Below are positions 7,948 to 17,535 of a DNA stretch of 64,000 nt, piece after piece; position 1 is the stretch's first letter, and each line of letters begins with the position of its first letter. A program made the translations under genes and the position numbers. The notes beneath the pieces were generated by a model, which had not been told where the DNA came from, did not search any database, and saw only the letters and a list, made by a program, of their open reading frames with translations. The stretch is from Oceanotoga teriensis. GTDB lineage: Bacteria; Thermotogota; Thermotogae; Petrotogales; Petrotogaceae. The stretch covers positions 80,862-144,861 of the forward strand of contig NZ_QGGI01000008.1 in NCBI RefSeq assembly GCF_003148465.1, read 5' to 3'.

Positions 7948-8738
7948 TAGAATTAAAAGATATTGAATTTTCATATGATAAAAAAGTTTTAAATAAAATA
8001 AATCTAAAAATACAAAAAGGAGAAAAAGTAGCCTTTCTTGGAGAAAACGGCTGTGGAAAATCAACTTTATTCTTAATATTAAATGGAATATTAAAACCAG
8101 AAAAAGGAATTTATATACTCGAAAACAATATAATAAATCATTCAAAAAAAGATTTAATAAAATTAAGGCAAAAAATTGGAATGGTTTTTCAAGATCCGGA
8201 AGTACAAATAATAGCAAATACAGTATTTCAAGAAGTATCATTTGGACCCAAGAATATGGGTTTAGAAAAGCAAAAAATAATTCAAAATACCGAAAAAGCT
8301 TTAAATGAACTAAATTTAATAGACTTAAAAGATAGAGCATGTCATTTATTAAGTTATGGACAAAAAAAGAGAGTATCAATTGCAGATATAATAGCTATGG
8401 AAGTTGATATATTTATACTCGATGAACCTACAGTCTGGTTAGATCCCAAGAATAAAAAAAATATGATAAATATACTAAATAAATTGAACAAAAAAAATAA
8501 TACCATAATAATCTCAACACATGATGTAAACTTTGCTTATGAATGGGCTGAAAAAATTTTTATAATGAAAGATGGTAAAATAGAAACACAAGGAACTCCC
8601 GATGAAGTGTTTGAAAATAAAGATTTAATAAAACAATGTAATCTTGATATACCATTATTATTAAAGGCTTATAATGAAATAAGTAAACATATAAAAATAG
8701 ATAAAGATCAATTCATAGAAAACATATTAAAATCATAA
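7944..8738 (+). CDS. cbiO: Cobalt ECF transporter ATPase CbiO
   Basis: A 264-residue ABC ATPase. Walker A is GENGCGKST near residue 37, the Q-loop is GMVFQDPEVQI, the signature is LSYGQKKRVSIA (the CbiO-type variant of LSGGQ), Walker B is IFILDEPTVWLDP, and the switch His is in STHDVNFA. The start ATG 7944 is preceded by AGGA and overlaps the cbiQ stop. It energises the CbiMNQ complex at the inner face of the membrane. It is the last gene of the riboswitch-controlled operon. Confidence 0.94.
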   Translation: MIELKDIEFSYDKKVLNKINLKIQKGEKVAFLGENGCGKSTLFLILNGILKPEKGIYILENNIINHSKKDLIKLRQKIGMVFQDPEVQIIANTVFQEVSFGPKNMGLEKQKIIQNTEKALNELNLIDLKDRACHLLSYGQKKRVSIADIIAMEVDIFILDEPTVWLDPKNKKNMINILNKLNKKNNTIIISTHDVNFAYEWAEKIFIMKDGKIETQGTPDEVFENKDLIKQCNLDIPLLLKAYNEISKHIKIDKDQFIENILKS

Positions 8739-8768
8739 AAGCCAGACTTTAAAAATCTGACTTTTATG
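8737..8768. terminator. Bidirectional terminator between cbiO and the convergent permease gene
   Basis: AAAAGCCAGA (8737-8746) pairs with TCTGACTTTT (8756-8765) with one mismatch; T-rich sequence occurs on both strands. It serves the cbi operon on plus and the ABC-2 cluster on minus. Confidence 0.75.
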
Positions 8769-8788
8769 ATTATTTGTTATTGTTATTT

Positions 8789-9439
8789 TTATTTATTATT
8801 CTTTTTTATTATTATTGCCAAAATTATCAAAAGTATACCAGATATTAAAATTGGTAATTTAAATTTAAAATCTCCGTTAGACATTGAAAAAAGAAAAAAA
8901 CTTTTCAAAAATTTATTCCCAGAAAAATTTAAAAGATAATACATCAAAGGTATCATATATGAAAAAATAAAATTATTTGTAATCGCAGATGAAAACATTC
9001 CAAGCCCTCCTAAAAACAAGGCATTTGAAAGTGTCCCTGTAAAATGAACTAAACTTATATCGCAATTTCTAAATTTCATATAATATAAAAAAAGTCCAAA
9101 AACAATAATTAAATATATAATAGAATATATAACTCTTATTATATAAATAAAATACAATTCAAACGGCTTTGACGAAATAAGTTCATATATTTCTTTATCT
9201 TGTTCTGAATCAAAAAGATTAGCTAAAATCAAAATACCCATGAGAGAAACAAACATCTCAAGAGGTATAGCAGAAGCCTCTTTATCTAAATTTGAAATCC
9301 CAAATAATACAGGAGTTAAAAAAATAGAAATAATTGAAATAAAACATTTTTTTAAAAAAGTATTGTTAAAATCTATTCTTAAAATAATAAATAACCTTTT
9401 GAAGAACTCAGGAGTGCTTTCTGAATAATCTAATTCCAT
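8789..9439 (-). CDS. ABC-2 type membrane protein (small permease-like subunit)
   Basis: A 216-residue membrane protein with about six hydrophobic segments (for example CFISIISIFLTPVLFGI and LIIVFGLFLYYMKF). It has no clear family signature beyond resemblance to ABC-2 permeases. It begins inside the previous gene (32-base overlap) behind a GGGGGAT site, so it belongs to the exporter operon 8789-11590. Probably the second membrane subunit of that exporter. The substrate is unknown. Confidence 0.6.
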   Translation of the reverse strand: MELDYSESTPEFFKRLFIILRIDFNNTFLKKCFISIISIFLTPVLFGISNLDKEASAIPLEMFVSLMGILILANLFDSEQDKEIYELISSKPFELYFIYIIRVIYSIIYLIIVFGLFLYYMKFRNCDISLVHFTGTLSNALFLGGLGMFSSAITNNFIFSYMIPLMYYLLNFSGNKFLKSFFLFSMSNGDFKFKLPILISGILLIILAIIIKKNNK

Positions 9440-10703
9440 GAATTATCCCCCTTCTCTTCAAATCATAAATTAAAACAGTTACAAAAACTAAAATTATAGA
9501 CAATAAAAATAAAGAAACTCTATTAAAATATAAAGTATTTAAGTTATCAAAAAAAATCTTAGAATTTCCCAATTCATTATGACGAGGTATCAAAGAATAC
9601 TTCAAAAAGCCACCTTCCATATAAGCAACTCCAAAATTTAAATCTAACCAATGCCAAAAAAATTGAACTAATATAGCAATGGGAGTCTCTGTTAATTCCG
9701 TTAAAAGCATTCCAACAGCTAAAGAAGCCATAACAGTTGGCAACACCCATACAAAATCATATTTCAAAGCTGCAAAATAATCCAATTCAAACCCTTTATA
9801 CAAACCCCATGTAGGAATATTTGAAATATAAGATAAAGCAATAACAATAATCATATAAGACAAAACTAAAGCAAAATATCTATAAAAAATCAATTTAAAA
9901 GACGATGTTCTTCTGGTATATATCAATTCTTGCACTTTAGAATACTTATCACTCAATGAAATAGAAACAGCTAGAAACACAGGTATAAAAGAAGCTATTA
10001 TTCCCATATAATCACTAAATAATCTTGAATAAGCTCCCGTAAAATTATCTTTTTCCTTAATATAATTATAATCTTCTAAAGCTTCTTCATAACTCTTATC
10101 AACAACACCAAATCTTTTAATATAAACATCAGAATACTTAGAACCTCCACCTATTAAATCATCGGCCTCATTCATATAATTTGAAAATTCTTCATAAGTA
10201 ATACTATCTTTAGGATTAAGATTATCATATATATATTCATAAGTATCATCTTTTTTAGGAATATATATAGAAAAACTATCTTTATTATCTTTAGAAATAG
10301 AATCTTTATCAAAAACTATATTATTTTGCTTATAATTCTCATCTTCAACATTACTCAAAAGAATTTTTTTAGAAATTCCAGTAATATCAGATATTATTTC
10401 AGACATTCTTTCTATCTTTTCACTACTCAACTTAACATTTTTATACAAACCAATCGGATATGCAGTATAATTATTACGTGAAAATTCAAAAAATAAAGAT
10501 TCCAAAGCTGCAGGCATTATTATTTCTGGAATTTCTTCATAATTCGAACCATAATCTTCTTGACCAAAAATAGGTTTTTCTATTTCATGATTTTTAAAGT
10601 TAAAAACTCCTTGAACTTGAATCATTATTACAGTCAAAATCAAAACAGCTAAAAATGTTTTAGAAAAGATTATCTTTTTAAACTCTTTTTTAAACAACAT
10701 CAT
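9408..10703 (-). CDS. ABC-2 type exporter membrane subunit with large extracytoplasmic domain
   Basis: A 431-residue protein. One N-terminal helix (FLAVLILTVIMIQV) is followed by about 190 residues of polar sequence and then five or six C-terminal helices (from GIIASFIPVFLAVSIS onward). This one-plus-five layout with an outside domain between helices 1 and 2 is common in ABC-2 exporters for peptides or antibiotics. The start overlaps the ATPase stop (ATGA). It is encoded with an ATPase upstream and a small permease downstream. Substrate unknown. Confidence 0.7.
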   Translation of the reverse strand: MMLFKKEFKKIIFSKTFLAVLILTVIMIQVQGVFNFKNHEIEKPIFGQEDYGSNYEEIPEIIMPAALESLFFEFSRNNYTAYPIGLYKNVKLSSEKIERMSEIISDITGISKKILLSNVEDENYKQNNIVFDKDSISKDNKDSFSIYIPKKDDTYEYIYDNLNPKDSITYEEFSNYMNEADDLIGGGSKYSDVYIKRFGVVDKSYEEALEDYNYIKEKDNFTGAYSRLFSDYMGIIASFIPVFLAVSISLSDKYSKVQELIYTRRTSSFKLIFYRYFALVLSYMIIVIALSYISNIPTWGLYKGFELDYFAALKYDFVWVLPTVMASLAVGMLLTELTETPIAILVQFFWHWLDLNFGVAYMEGGFLKYSLIPRHNELGNSKIFFDNLNTLYFNRVSLFLLSIILVFVTVLIYDLKRRGIIHGIRLFRKHS

Positions 10704-11590
10704 ACTTCAACTCCATTTCCTGAAGTAGTTTTATCCAAATAAAACATATAAGCATCTTCTATATTAGGAGTACATAACTCTGCATCAGTTACCAAACTCT
10801 CAGATATAAATCTAACAATAACTTTATCTCCAGAAGTATGCATTCCAGTTATCTTATATTTTTTCTTAAGAATTGGTAATTCATTCTTATTAGTAGTTAT
10901 TTTATAAACTTTATTATTAGCTTTTTCTATTAAATCATCAACTTTTCCATTATATAAAAGACTACCTTCATTTAAAATGCCAATCTTTTCACATGTAGCT
11001 TCTATATCTCCAACTATATGTGTAGAAAGAATTACAATTCTATCAGTTGAAACTTCACTCAAAAGATTTCTAAATCTCACTCTCTCTTCTGGATCTAATC
11101 CTGCAGTAGGTTCATCAACTATCAAAATTTTAGGTTCATGTAAAAGTGCCTGAGCTATACCAAGTCTTCTTTTCATTCCACCAGATAAAGCTTTAATTTT
11201 CATATTTTTTTCTTCTATCAAATTAACTTTTTCAAGCATATACTCGATTCTTTTATTCAATACTTTTGTAGAAATTTTTGATAAACAACCAAGATACTCA
11301 AGAGATTCATAAACTTTCATAGAAGGATAAATAGAAAAATCTTGAGGTAAATACCCTATATTCTTTCTTATCTGTTTAACATTTTTTATATTAATTCCAC
11401 AAACATCTATATCTCCACTTGTATAAGTCAAAGTTGAAGCTATAATTCTCATCAAAGTTGTTTTTCCTGCTCCATTTCTTCCAAGAAGTCCAAACATTCC
11501 TTTTTCAATAGATAAATTTATATCTTTTAAAGCCTGTTTTTTTCCATAAAATTTGTTCAAATTTTTTATAATTATTTTATCTTCTGACAT
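10700..11590 (-). CDS. ABC-2 exporter ATP-binding protein
   Basis: A 296-residue ABC ATPase. Walker A is GRNGAGKTT near residue 37, Q-loop GYLPQDFSIYP, signature LSGGMKRRLGIAQAL, Walker B ILIVDEPTAGLDP, and STHIVGD gives the switch His. A C-terminal region of about 80 residues follows, as in drug/peptide exporters. ATG 11590 is chosen for its AGGAG site at a 7-base spacing; upstream in-frame ATGs lack one. It heads the operon 11590-8789. The two-component system lies immediately upstream on the same strand but is separated by a terminator. Confidence 0.88.
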   Translation of the reverse strand: MSEDKIIIKNLNKFYGKKQALKDINLSIEKGMFGLLGRNGAGKTTLMRIIASTLTYTSGDIDVCGINIKNVKQIRKNIGYLPQDFSIYPSMKVYESLEYLGCLSKISTKVLNKRIEYMLEKVNLIEEKNMKIKALSGGMKRRLGIAQALLHEPKILIVDEPTAGLDPEERVRFRNLLSEVSTDRIVILSTHIVGDIEATCEKIGILNEGSLLYNGKVDDLIEKANNKVYKITTNKNELPILKKKYKITGMHTSGDKVIVRFISESLVTDAELCTPNIEDAYMFYLDKTTSGNGVEV

Positions 11591-11660
11591 AAAATGTCTC
11601 CTTTCATTCATCTTTAAAAACATTTTAAAATAAAATTATCAACTTTTTATCTACAAAAAA

Positions 11661-11684
11661 AAGATTCGGATAAATCCGAATCTT
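11661..11684 (-). terminator. Rho-independent terminator after the histidine kinase gene
   Basis: On the minus strand AAGATTCGGAT pairs perfectly with ATCCGAATCTT around a 2-base loop and is followed by eight Ts. The stem overlaps the kinase stop codon. Confidence 0.85.
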
Positions 11685-12873
11685 AAAATACAGCTTCTAC
11701 AAAAGCTCCATCATTATTATAGATTTTTAAAAAACCTCCATGCTTTTCGCATAAAGTCTTACATATATAAAGACCTATACCAAAATGAATACCCTCTTTA
11801 CCTTTTTTAGAAGAATAAAATGGATCTGAAACACTTAAAATATCATCTTTAACAAAACCTTCTCCATCATCTGAAATAGTTAATTTAAAATAATCTTCAT
11901 TATCTAAAATTATATTTATAGTACTTTTCGAAAATCTAATAGAATTAGATAAAATATTCTCATAAACTTGCATTATCATTGAAAAATCTCCAAAAATAAA
12001 TTCATCTTCAATATTATTTGTAAAATTCAAAATAAAATTTTTGCATAATATATCAGCAGTTTCTTTCATTCCTTTTATCAAATCTTTCATATAAATTTTT
12101 TCTTTTTTTATTTCAATACTCTCTATACTCTGTATTTTATTCATAGTTTTGGTATAATCTTCAAGTCTATTTATATGGTTTTTCATAGTATTTAAAACAT
12201 CAATTGTCTTTTCAACAGAGATTTTATTCATTGGAATATATTTCAATAACATTTCATTCTGACCTTTCAAAACTGTCAACGGAGTTCTTAAATCATGAGA
12301 AAAAGCTGCATTTATTTTTCTTTGATTATTCATTATTCTCCACATCTCATAATTATTTTCTTGAAGAGTATACCTCATCTTTTCAAATGAACAACATAAA
12401 TCACCAAACTCATTATCATTATTACATTTTATTTCAAAATCAAGGTTATTTTTAGATATATTATCCGCTGCAATACCCAAAATCTCAAAATTAGGCTTTA
12501 ATAATTTATTATAAAAAATTACAGATGCAAAAATCACTGAAATTAAAAACCAAAAAGGAATCAAAAAACTCTTTAAAATATTTAAAACATCATAAAAAAA
12601 TTTATCCATTTTAGAAAAAAAAGAAATAAGATCTTTCTTATAAAAATAAACCATACCTTCTAATTTAGAACCATTATTTAAAACAATTTCACCTTCTTTT
12701 AAATCTTTTTCAAATCCCTTTTGATACTTAGAAAAAATAAGCTCTACTCCATAATCACATAAACTCGAACTTATAAGAGATAAACAAAATGCTATCAAAA
12801 TACATGTAGATGTATAAAATATAAAATGTGATTTTACAGACATCCTACTAAATTTAGAAATTAACCATTCCAT
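11683..12873 (-). CDS. Sensor histidine kinase
   Basis: A 396-residue membrane kinase. Two helices (residues about 17-38 and 100-122) enclose a roughly 60-residue outside sensor loop. A HAMP-like linker follows, then HisKA with FSHDLRTPLTVLKGQ (phosphorylatable His near residue 193), an N-box ENILSNSIRFS, a G1 box ISDDGEGFV and a G2 box GIHFGIGLYICK. It should phosphorylate the response regulator encoded upstream (13-base overlap). The neighbouring ABC-2 exporter genes are a plausible target, as in bacitracin-type sensing systems, but that is inference. Confidence 0.9.
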   Translation of the reverse strand: MEWLISKFSRMSVKSHFIFYTSTCILIAFCLSLISSSLCDYGVELIFSKYQKGFEKDLKEGEIVLNNGSKLEGMVYFYKKDLISFFSKMDKFFYDVLNILKSFLIPFWFLISVIFASVIFYNKLLKPNFEILGIAADNISKNNLDFEIKCNNDNEFGDLCCSFEKMRYTLQENNYEMWRIMNNQRKINAAFSHDLRTPLTVLKGQNEMLLKYIPMNKISVEKTIDVLNTMKNHINRLEDYTKTMNKIQSIESIEIKKEKIYMKDLIKGMKETADILCKNFILNFTNNIEDEFIFGDFSMIMQVYENILSNSIRFSKSTINIILDNEDYFKLTISDDGEGFVKDDILSVSDPFYSSKKGKEGIHFGIGLYICKTLCEKHGGFLKIYNNDGAFVEAVF

Positions 12874-13535
12874 TTATATCCTACTCCCCAAACTGTTTCA
12901 ATAACCTCTTTAAGATCAAAACAGTTCAACTTAAATCTGATTCTTCTTATATGCTCTGCAACAACAGAACTATCTCCTTCACTATCAAATCCCCATATAC
13001 GCTCATAAATAAGCTCCTTGTCATATATTTGTCCTGGATTTTGAGATAAAAGTTCTATTATATCAAACTCTTTTTTTGCAAAACTTATAAATTCATCATT
13101 AAAATAAACTTTTCTCTCCGAATAATTTATAGTCAATCCTTTTTCAAACTTAACCTTAGAAATATTTTGTTTTCTTCTTTCTCGTCTCAAATGAGCAAAT
13201 ACTCTTGCTCCAAGCTCATCAATAGAAAAAGGTTTAACTATATAATCATCTCCACCAGCACCAAACCCTTTTATCTTATCACTATCTTGAACTCTTGCCG
13301 TTAAAAATATTATGGGACAAGATACAAAATCTCTTATTCTCTTGCAAACCTCTAATCCATCTATATCATTCATATTAATATCCAAAAGTATCAAATCTGG
13401 GTTATTTTCAGATCTCTTTATAGCTTCTTTCCCACATGAAGCTGTAATTACTTCATAATCATTTATCTCTAAATAATCTTTTATCATACTCAATATATCT
13501 TCTTCATCATCTACAATTAAAATTTTTTCTTTCAA
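12861..13535 (-). CDS. OmpR/PhoB-family response regulator
   Basis: A 224-residue regulator. The receiver domain starts KILIVDDEEDILSMI, with the phospho-acceptor Asp in LILLDINMND, Thr in PIIFLTARV and Lys in IVKPFSIDEL. The C-terminal winged helix includes ELLSQNPGQIYDKELIYERIWG and VAEHIRRIRFKLN. I take the TTG at 13535 as start because an AGGAGGTG site lies 6-7 bases before it; the ATG at 13559 has no such site. It is followed by the histidine kinase with an overlap. Confidence 0.9.
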   Translation of the reverse strand: MKEKILIVDDEEDILSMIKDYLEINDYEVITASCGKEAIKRSENNPDLILLDINMNDIDGLEVCKRIRDFVSCPIIFLTARVQDSDKIKGFGAGGDDYIVKPFSIDELGARVFAHLRRERRKQNISKVKFEKGLTINYSERKVYFNDEFISFAKKEFDIIELLSQNPGQIYDKELIYERIWGFDSEGDSSVVAEHIRRIRFKLNCFDLKEVIETVWGVGYKWNG

Positions 13536-13604
13536 AAAAAACACCTCCTCTGTATACAATTATAATAGTAAAAATTCAACTTTTTATCAAATTTTTTTTA
13601 AAAA

Positions 13605-13632
13605 AAATAGTAGTGAATAATTCACTACTATA
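13605..13632 (-). terminator. Terminator of the second ABC-2 cluster
   Basis: TAGTAGTGAAT (13608-13618) pairs with ATTCACTACTA (13620-13630). On the minus strand eight Ts follow. It lies 47 bases after the stop of the 13677-15212 gene. Confidence 0.75.
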
Positions 13633-13676
13633 AAGTAAAATTACTATCGCTCATTCAAAATATCTATAAAAAATGA

Positions 13677-15212
13677 TCATCCCTTAAAATACCTTATCTG
13701 TAAACTTCTGATTAAATATGAGATAAACATAAGAATTATGGTAAATAATAAATAATATATAAAATTATTATTTTCCAAAATATATATTATTTCTGTTTTT
13801 TGCTGAAATGCTGAATAAGCCAAGAAAAACACTATTATATCTAAAATATTAGTACTTTTAAAAGTTAGTCCAAAAAAATATGCTGTGATTATAATCATAA
13901 ATTCTATAATCATAATATATATAATTTCTATGTATTTAGCTTCTAAAAGACTTTTTATTATTATTCCAGATAAACTTAAATTTAAAACTATGAAACCAGC
14001 TAATATAGATCCAAAAAATTGTTTATTTGAAAAATTATTAATATAAAAAGTTATATTTTGAACCCTCGTCTTATATTCTTTAGAAATTATATTTGAAACA
14101 TATAAATAGCTTAAGAAAAAACTAAAATTATATACAAAAAAATAAGTTTCACTTTTTTGAAAAATAAAAATAAAAAAAATGAAAATTAAATTTAAAACTG
14201 TCAAAGCATATTTATTATTAATAATTATATTAATTTCTTTTGAAACCAATTGAAAAAAATTGAATTTATATTTTGTCTCTTGATCATTTATAAATTTCTT
14301 TATATCATAATCTTTTAACACATAATCTCTATCTCTTAAAAGAGTCATTTTATTTTTAAAAAAATCAAATTTCTTTTTCTTATATGGTTTAAAATCTTTA
14401 ATCCCTTTAAACAAAAAAATAGATATTGTTAATATTATAATCCCTAAAAAAATTATAAACAATCTACTATACATATAGCATGGTTCTATAACTACATTAT
14501 CAATTAAAAAAGTACCATGAACTCTATTTGTTAATAGTATGAATCCTCCCATATAATCGATAAAATATCCAACACCAAAAACATCCATATTTATTATATT
14601 TACATTATTTACTTGAATTAGACTATAGTACAATAAATAATGTCCCAAAATTATAAAAACAATTCCACCAAATATATTTCTAAGAAATTTAACAGATTCA
14701 AATAATACTGATAAAGAAGCTATAAAAAATAATGCTGGAAGAGAAGTAAAAAACCAAACTTTAAATAAATTAATGACATTTATATTTAAGTCTTCACCTC
14801 TATATAATTGCATAAATCCTGCTGATATTATCAGTATAAATGTTATAATAAACATTATAAAAAATTTTGATAATTGTTTATAAACAAGGTAAGAACCTTT
14901 GCCTATACTTGAAGATGAAATAAAAACATCTAAATTATTTATCTTGTCTTGATAAATAGTATTTCTTATAAAGAAAAAAGCAATCAAATAAAAAAAAGAA
15001 TTTATAAATAATGCCATTTTTAAACCTATCCATGCAGAATTATATATTCCTCTTTTATGAGAATTTAATATATGTATTGGAGAATCATCTGGAGCTATAG
15101 TCAACATTCCAAAAAATATTGTTAATAAAGTTATATATACAAATTTTTTACTTCTTAAAAATTGTAAGACTTCTAATCTTGTAAGAGTGAGGATCTGATT
15201 TATTTTATTCAT
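13677..15212 (-). CDS. Large ABC-2 type membrane protein
   Basis: A 511-residue protein with about twelve hydrophobic segments in two halves separated by a lysine-rich cytoplasmic stretch (FKPYKKKKFDFFKNK, near residue 275). Twelve helices in one chain suggest a fused permease pair. I take ATG 15212 as start because GAGGA lies at good spacing; the codon at 15221 abuts that site. The partner ATPase ends one base upstream. No recognised family signature is visible, and the export substrate is unknown. Confidence 0.65.
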   Translation of the reverse strand: MNKINQILTLTRLEVLQFLRSKKFVYITLLTIFFGMLTIAPDDSPIHILNSHKRGIYNSAWIGLKMALFINSFFYLIAFFFIRNTIYQDKINNLDVFISSSSIGKGSYLVYKQLSKFFIMFIITFILIISAGFMQLYRGEDLNINVINLFKVWFFTSLPALFFIASLSVLFESVKFLRNIFGGIVFIILGHYLLYYSLIQVNNVNIINMDVFGVGYFIDYMGGFILLTNRVHGTFLIDNVVIEPCYMYSRLFIIFLGIIILTISIFLFKGIKDFKPYKKKKFDFFKNKMTLLRDRDYVLKDYDIKKFINDQETKYKFNFFQLVSKEINIIINNKYALTVLNLIFIFFIFIFQKSETYFFVYNFSFFLSYLYVSNIISKEYKTRVQNITFYINNFSNKQFFGSILAGFIVLNLSLSGIIIKSLLEAKYIEIIYIMIIEFMIIITAYFFGLTFKSTNILDIIVFFLAYSAFQQKTEIIYILENNNFIYYLLFTIILMFISYLIRSLQIRYFKG

Positions 15213-15213
15213 A

Positions 15214-16116
15214 TCAATCATTCCTCATAAATTTAAAAATTTTACTTTTACTTTTAACATAATAAAAATATGCATCTTCTAAAGTAATATCAGAAATTTT
15301 TTCTGCATCTTTAACTTCATTATTAGAAATTATTCTGAACTCTAAAAAATCACCTCTATTAACTTCTTGAATTATAATATAATTATCTTCAATAATACTT
15401 CTTTCTTTTTCATCTTCTTTTTTTATTTGCTTTTTCCAAATTTTTCCTTTTATACTTTTTATAAAATTAGAATAATTATCTTCTTTTATAATACTTCCTT
15501 CATCCATCATTATTATGTCATCTGCAATATTTTCTATATCGCTTACTATATGAGTTGATAAAATTATTATTCTTTCTGAAGAAATTTCAGATAAAAGATT
15601 TTTAAAATTATTTCTTTCAGAAGGATCAAGACCTACAGTTGGTTCATCAAGTATTAAAATTTTAGGATTATTCAACAATGATTGTATTATTCCTATTCTT
15701 TGTTTCATTCCTCCAGAATAACTTATAAGAGGTTTATTTCTTACATTAAATATATTCATATATACTAAAAGATCATTTATTCTTTTTTTATATACACTTT
15801 TTTTTATTCCCTTTAATACAGAAAGATATTCAAGAAATTCATAACCACTTAATTCATCTAATAATCCAAAATCTTGTGGCAAATAACCCAAAATTTTCTT
15901 TAATTCTTTTCTTCCTTTTTTATTATCATTTTCAAACAATATTTCTCCAAAACTTGGTTTTATAATGTCACATATTATTTTCATCAAAGTTGATTTGCCA
16001 GCTCCATTAGGTCCTAACAATCCATATATTCCATTTTTTTCAAAAGTTATATTTGTTTCTTTAAGTGCTGTTTTAAATCCATAATTTTTTTCTAAATTTA
16101 TAGTCTCAAGTCTCAT
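15214..16116 (-). CDS. ABC-2 exporter ATP-binding protein
   Basis: A 300-residue ABC ATPase with Walker A GPNGAGKST, Q-loop GYLPQDFGLL, signature YSGGMKQRIGIIQSL, Walker B ILILDEPTVGLDP and STHIVSD. The LGYLPQDF stretch is shared with the ATPase at 10700-11590, so the two exporters are paralogues. ATG 16116 follows GGAG. It is co-transcribed with the large membrane protein downstream and the secreted TPR-type protein upstream (28 bases away). Confidence 0.88.
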   Translation of the reverse strand: MRLETINLEKNYGFKTALKETNITFEKNGIYGLLGPNGAGKSTLMKIICDIIKPSFGEILFENDNKKGRKELKKILGYLPQDFGLLDELSGYEFLEYLSVLKGIKKSVYKKRINDLLVYMNIFNVRNKPLISYSGGMKQRIGIIQSLLNNPKILILDEPTVGLDPSERNNFKNLLSEISSERIIILSTHIVSDIENIADDIIMMDEGSIIKEDNYSNFIKSIKGKIWKKQIKKEDEKERSIIEDNYIIIQEVNRGDFLEFRIISNNEVKDAEKISDITLEDAYFYYVKSKSKIFKFMRND

Positions 16117-16143
16117 TTTACTTCTCCAAATTTTTATTAATAA

Positions 16144-17253
16144 TTAATCTTTATCTATATATTTTTCTTTCTCTTTTTTCTTTTTTTCATATTTAAATAT
16201 CAACCATAAGCCTATAAAAGCAATTAAAATCAGAGGTAAAAAATATTTTATAAAGTTTTCCATCACTAACTCTTTTCTTAATTCATTAACTATTGGAATT
16301 ATATCTTCTTGATCTGGTTTAATATCGAGAGATTGAAGAAGTAGAACTCTAATCATATTAGAATATTCTTTTTTATCTTTTTCATAATAGGCCAATCCCA
16401 ATTTTCTAAAAAGTTCCCAATCATCGGTAGAATATTCAGATGCTTTTTTATAATATTCTATTTTTATATTTAAATCATCTTCTATGTCTCCTAAAATTGT
16501 ATAAGCATTTCTTTTTATATTTTCATTTTCATCTTTTATAAGATTTAAGGATATTTCTTTACTTTTTTCTTTTTGAGAAATATCTTTAAATATATCTGCT
16601 ATATATAAAAGAGTTAATTCATCTTTCTTTTCAAAATTTGAATATATATTGTACAACTTTTCTATATTCTCAAAATCATCATATTTATGAGAATAATATA
16701 CAAATAATTCTACTATTTCTTTATTTTCTGGATATTCATTTATTCCATATAATAATTCATTTTTTATAGTTTCTTTATCTACAATTTCTGAATAAATCCC
16801 AGAATAGTTTTTATAATATATAGTTATTGGGGTTAATTTATTATTTATATTATTTAATTTTTCAGATATGGATAATATGTCTTTGGCTAGAATATAGTCT
16901 TTGGTATTTTTATAATATTCTCCATTTATGTATAAATAAAAACTATTTATTATTTTGGAGTCTTCATTTAATATACTTTTAGTACTCTTTATTAAACTTA
17001 AAAATTCTTTTGGATTAGCAGTTTCAAGAATATTTATTATTTTCTGTTCTTCATCGGTGTAGTTTAGATTTTCTAAAGATCGTACTTGTGTACCCATCTT
17101 CCATCTTTTTATTAAATCACCAAAGTATTGAACTTCTTTTGAACTATTTTTTAAAAGATTTTGAAAATCAAAATCATACATCAATATATCAAGACTTTGA
17201 GCATAAATAGTTGCAATCGTTGTCAAAAATATTAATATTAATGTTTTTTTCAT
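16144..17253 (-). CDS. Secreted, membrane-anchored helical-repeat (TPR-like) protein
   Basis: A 369-residue protein. A signal peptide (MKKTLILIFLTTIATIYA, cut before QS) is followed by about 300 residues of alternating helices with TPR character (for example IKRNAYTILGDIEDDLNIKIEY and WELFRKLGLAYYEKDKKEYS). It ends in one membrane helix (FLPLILIAFIGLWLIF) and a lysine-rich tail. The domain therefore faces outside or the periplasm. It precedes an ABC-2 exporter in the same operon and might be an accessory or substrate-handling protein. No specific family is recognised. Confidence 0.7.
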   Translation of the reverse strand: MKKTLILIFLTTIATIYAQSLDILMYDFDFQNLLKNSSKEVQYFGDLIKRWKMGTQVRSLENLNYTDEEQKIINILETANPKEFLSLIKSTKSILNEDSKIINSFYLYINGEYYKNTKDYILAKDILSISEKLNNINNKLTPITIYYKNYSGIYSEIVDKETIKNELLYGINEYPENKEIVELFVYYSHKYDDFENIEKLYNIYSNFEKKDELTLLYIADIFKDISQKEKSKEISLNLIKDENENIKRNAYTILGDIEDDLNIKIEYYKKASEYSTDDWELFRKLGLAYYEKDKKEYSNMIRVLLLQSLDIKPDQEDIIPIVNELRKELVMENFIKYFLPLILIAFIGLWLIFKYEKKKKEKEKYIDKD

Positions 17254-17535
17254 TTTTTCGCCTCCAAAAATAATATATTTACTTTATTATAATAATATGT
17301 TATCATTTATCATATGGTTTGCAAGTTAATTTATTTTTTTTAAATAATCATCTAATCTTATTTTAAAGTTGTTTAATTTTAAAAAATTAAAACTATTTTT
17401 AACTAACTTAATTATTATTTTTTTTATTATTTTGAAATTATCTTTTATTAAAGTGTTTAAGACTTTTTATTTTTTTATTTTTTATGTAAGTAAATTTTTT
17501 GTAAATTAATTACTTATATATTAAGAGGTGGCTAA

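Noticed and set aside
7930..8379. 149-codon frame opposite cbiO
   Set aside because: cbiO is strongly supported on the plus strand; the antisense frame is Leu/Phe-rich, as expected for a shadow of an AT-rich gene.
17254..17535. Shared T-rich segments ending in GTAAGTAAA near 17485, 21245 and 21300 as a dispersed repeat
   Set aside because: Similarity is confined to low-complexity T-runs and about ten bases; chance or promoter composition explains it as well as a repeat family does.
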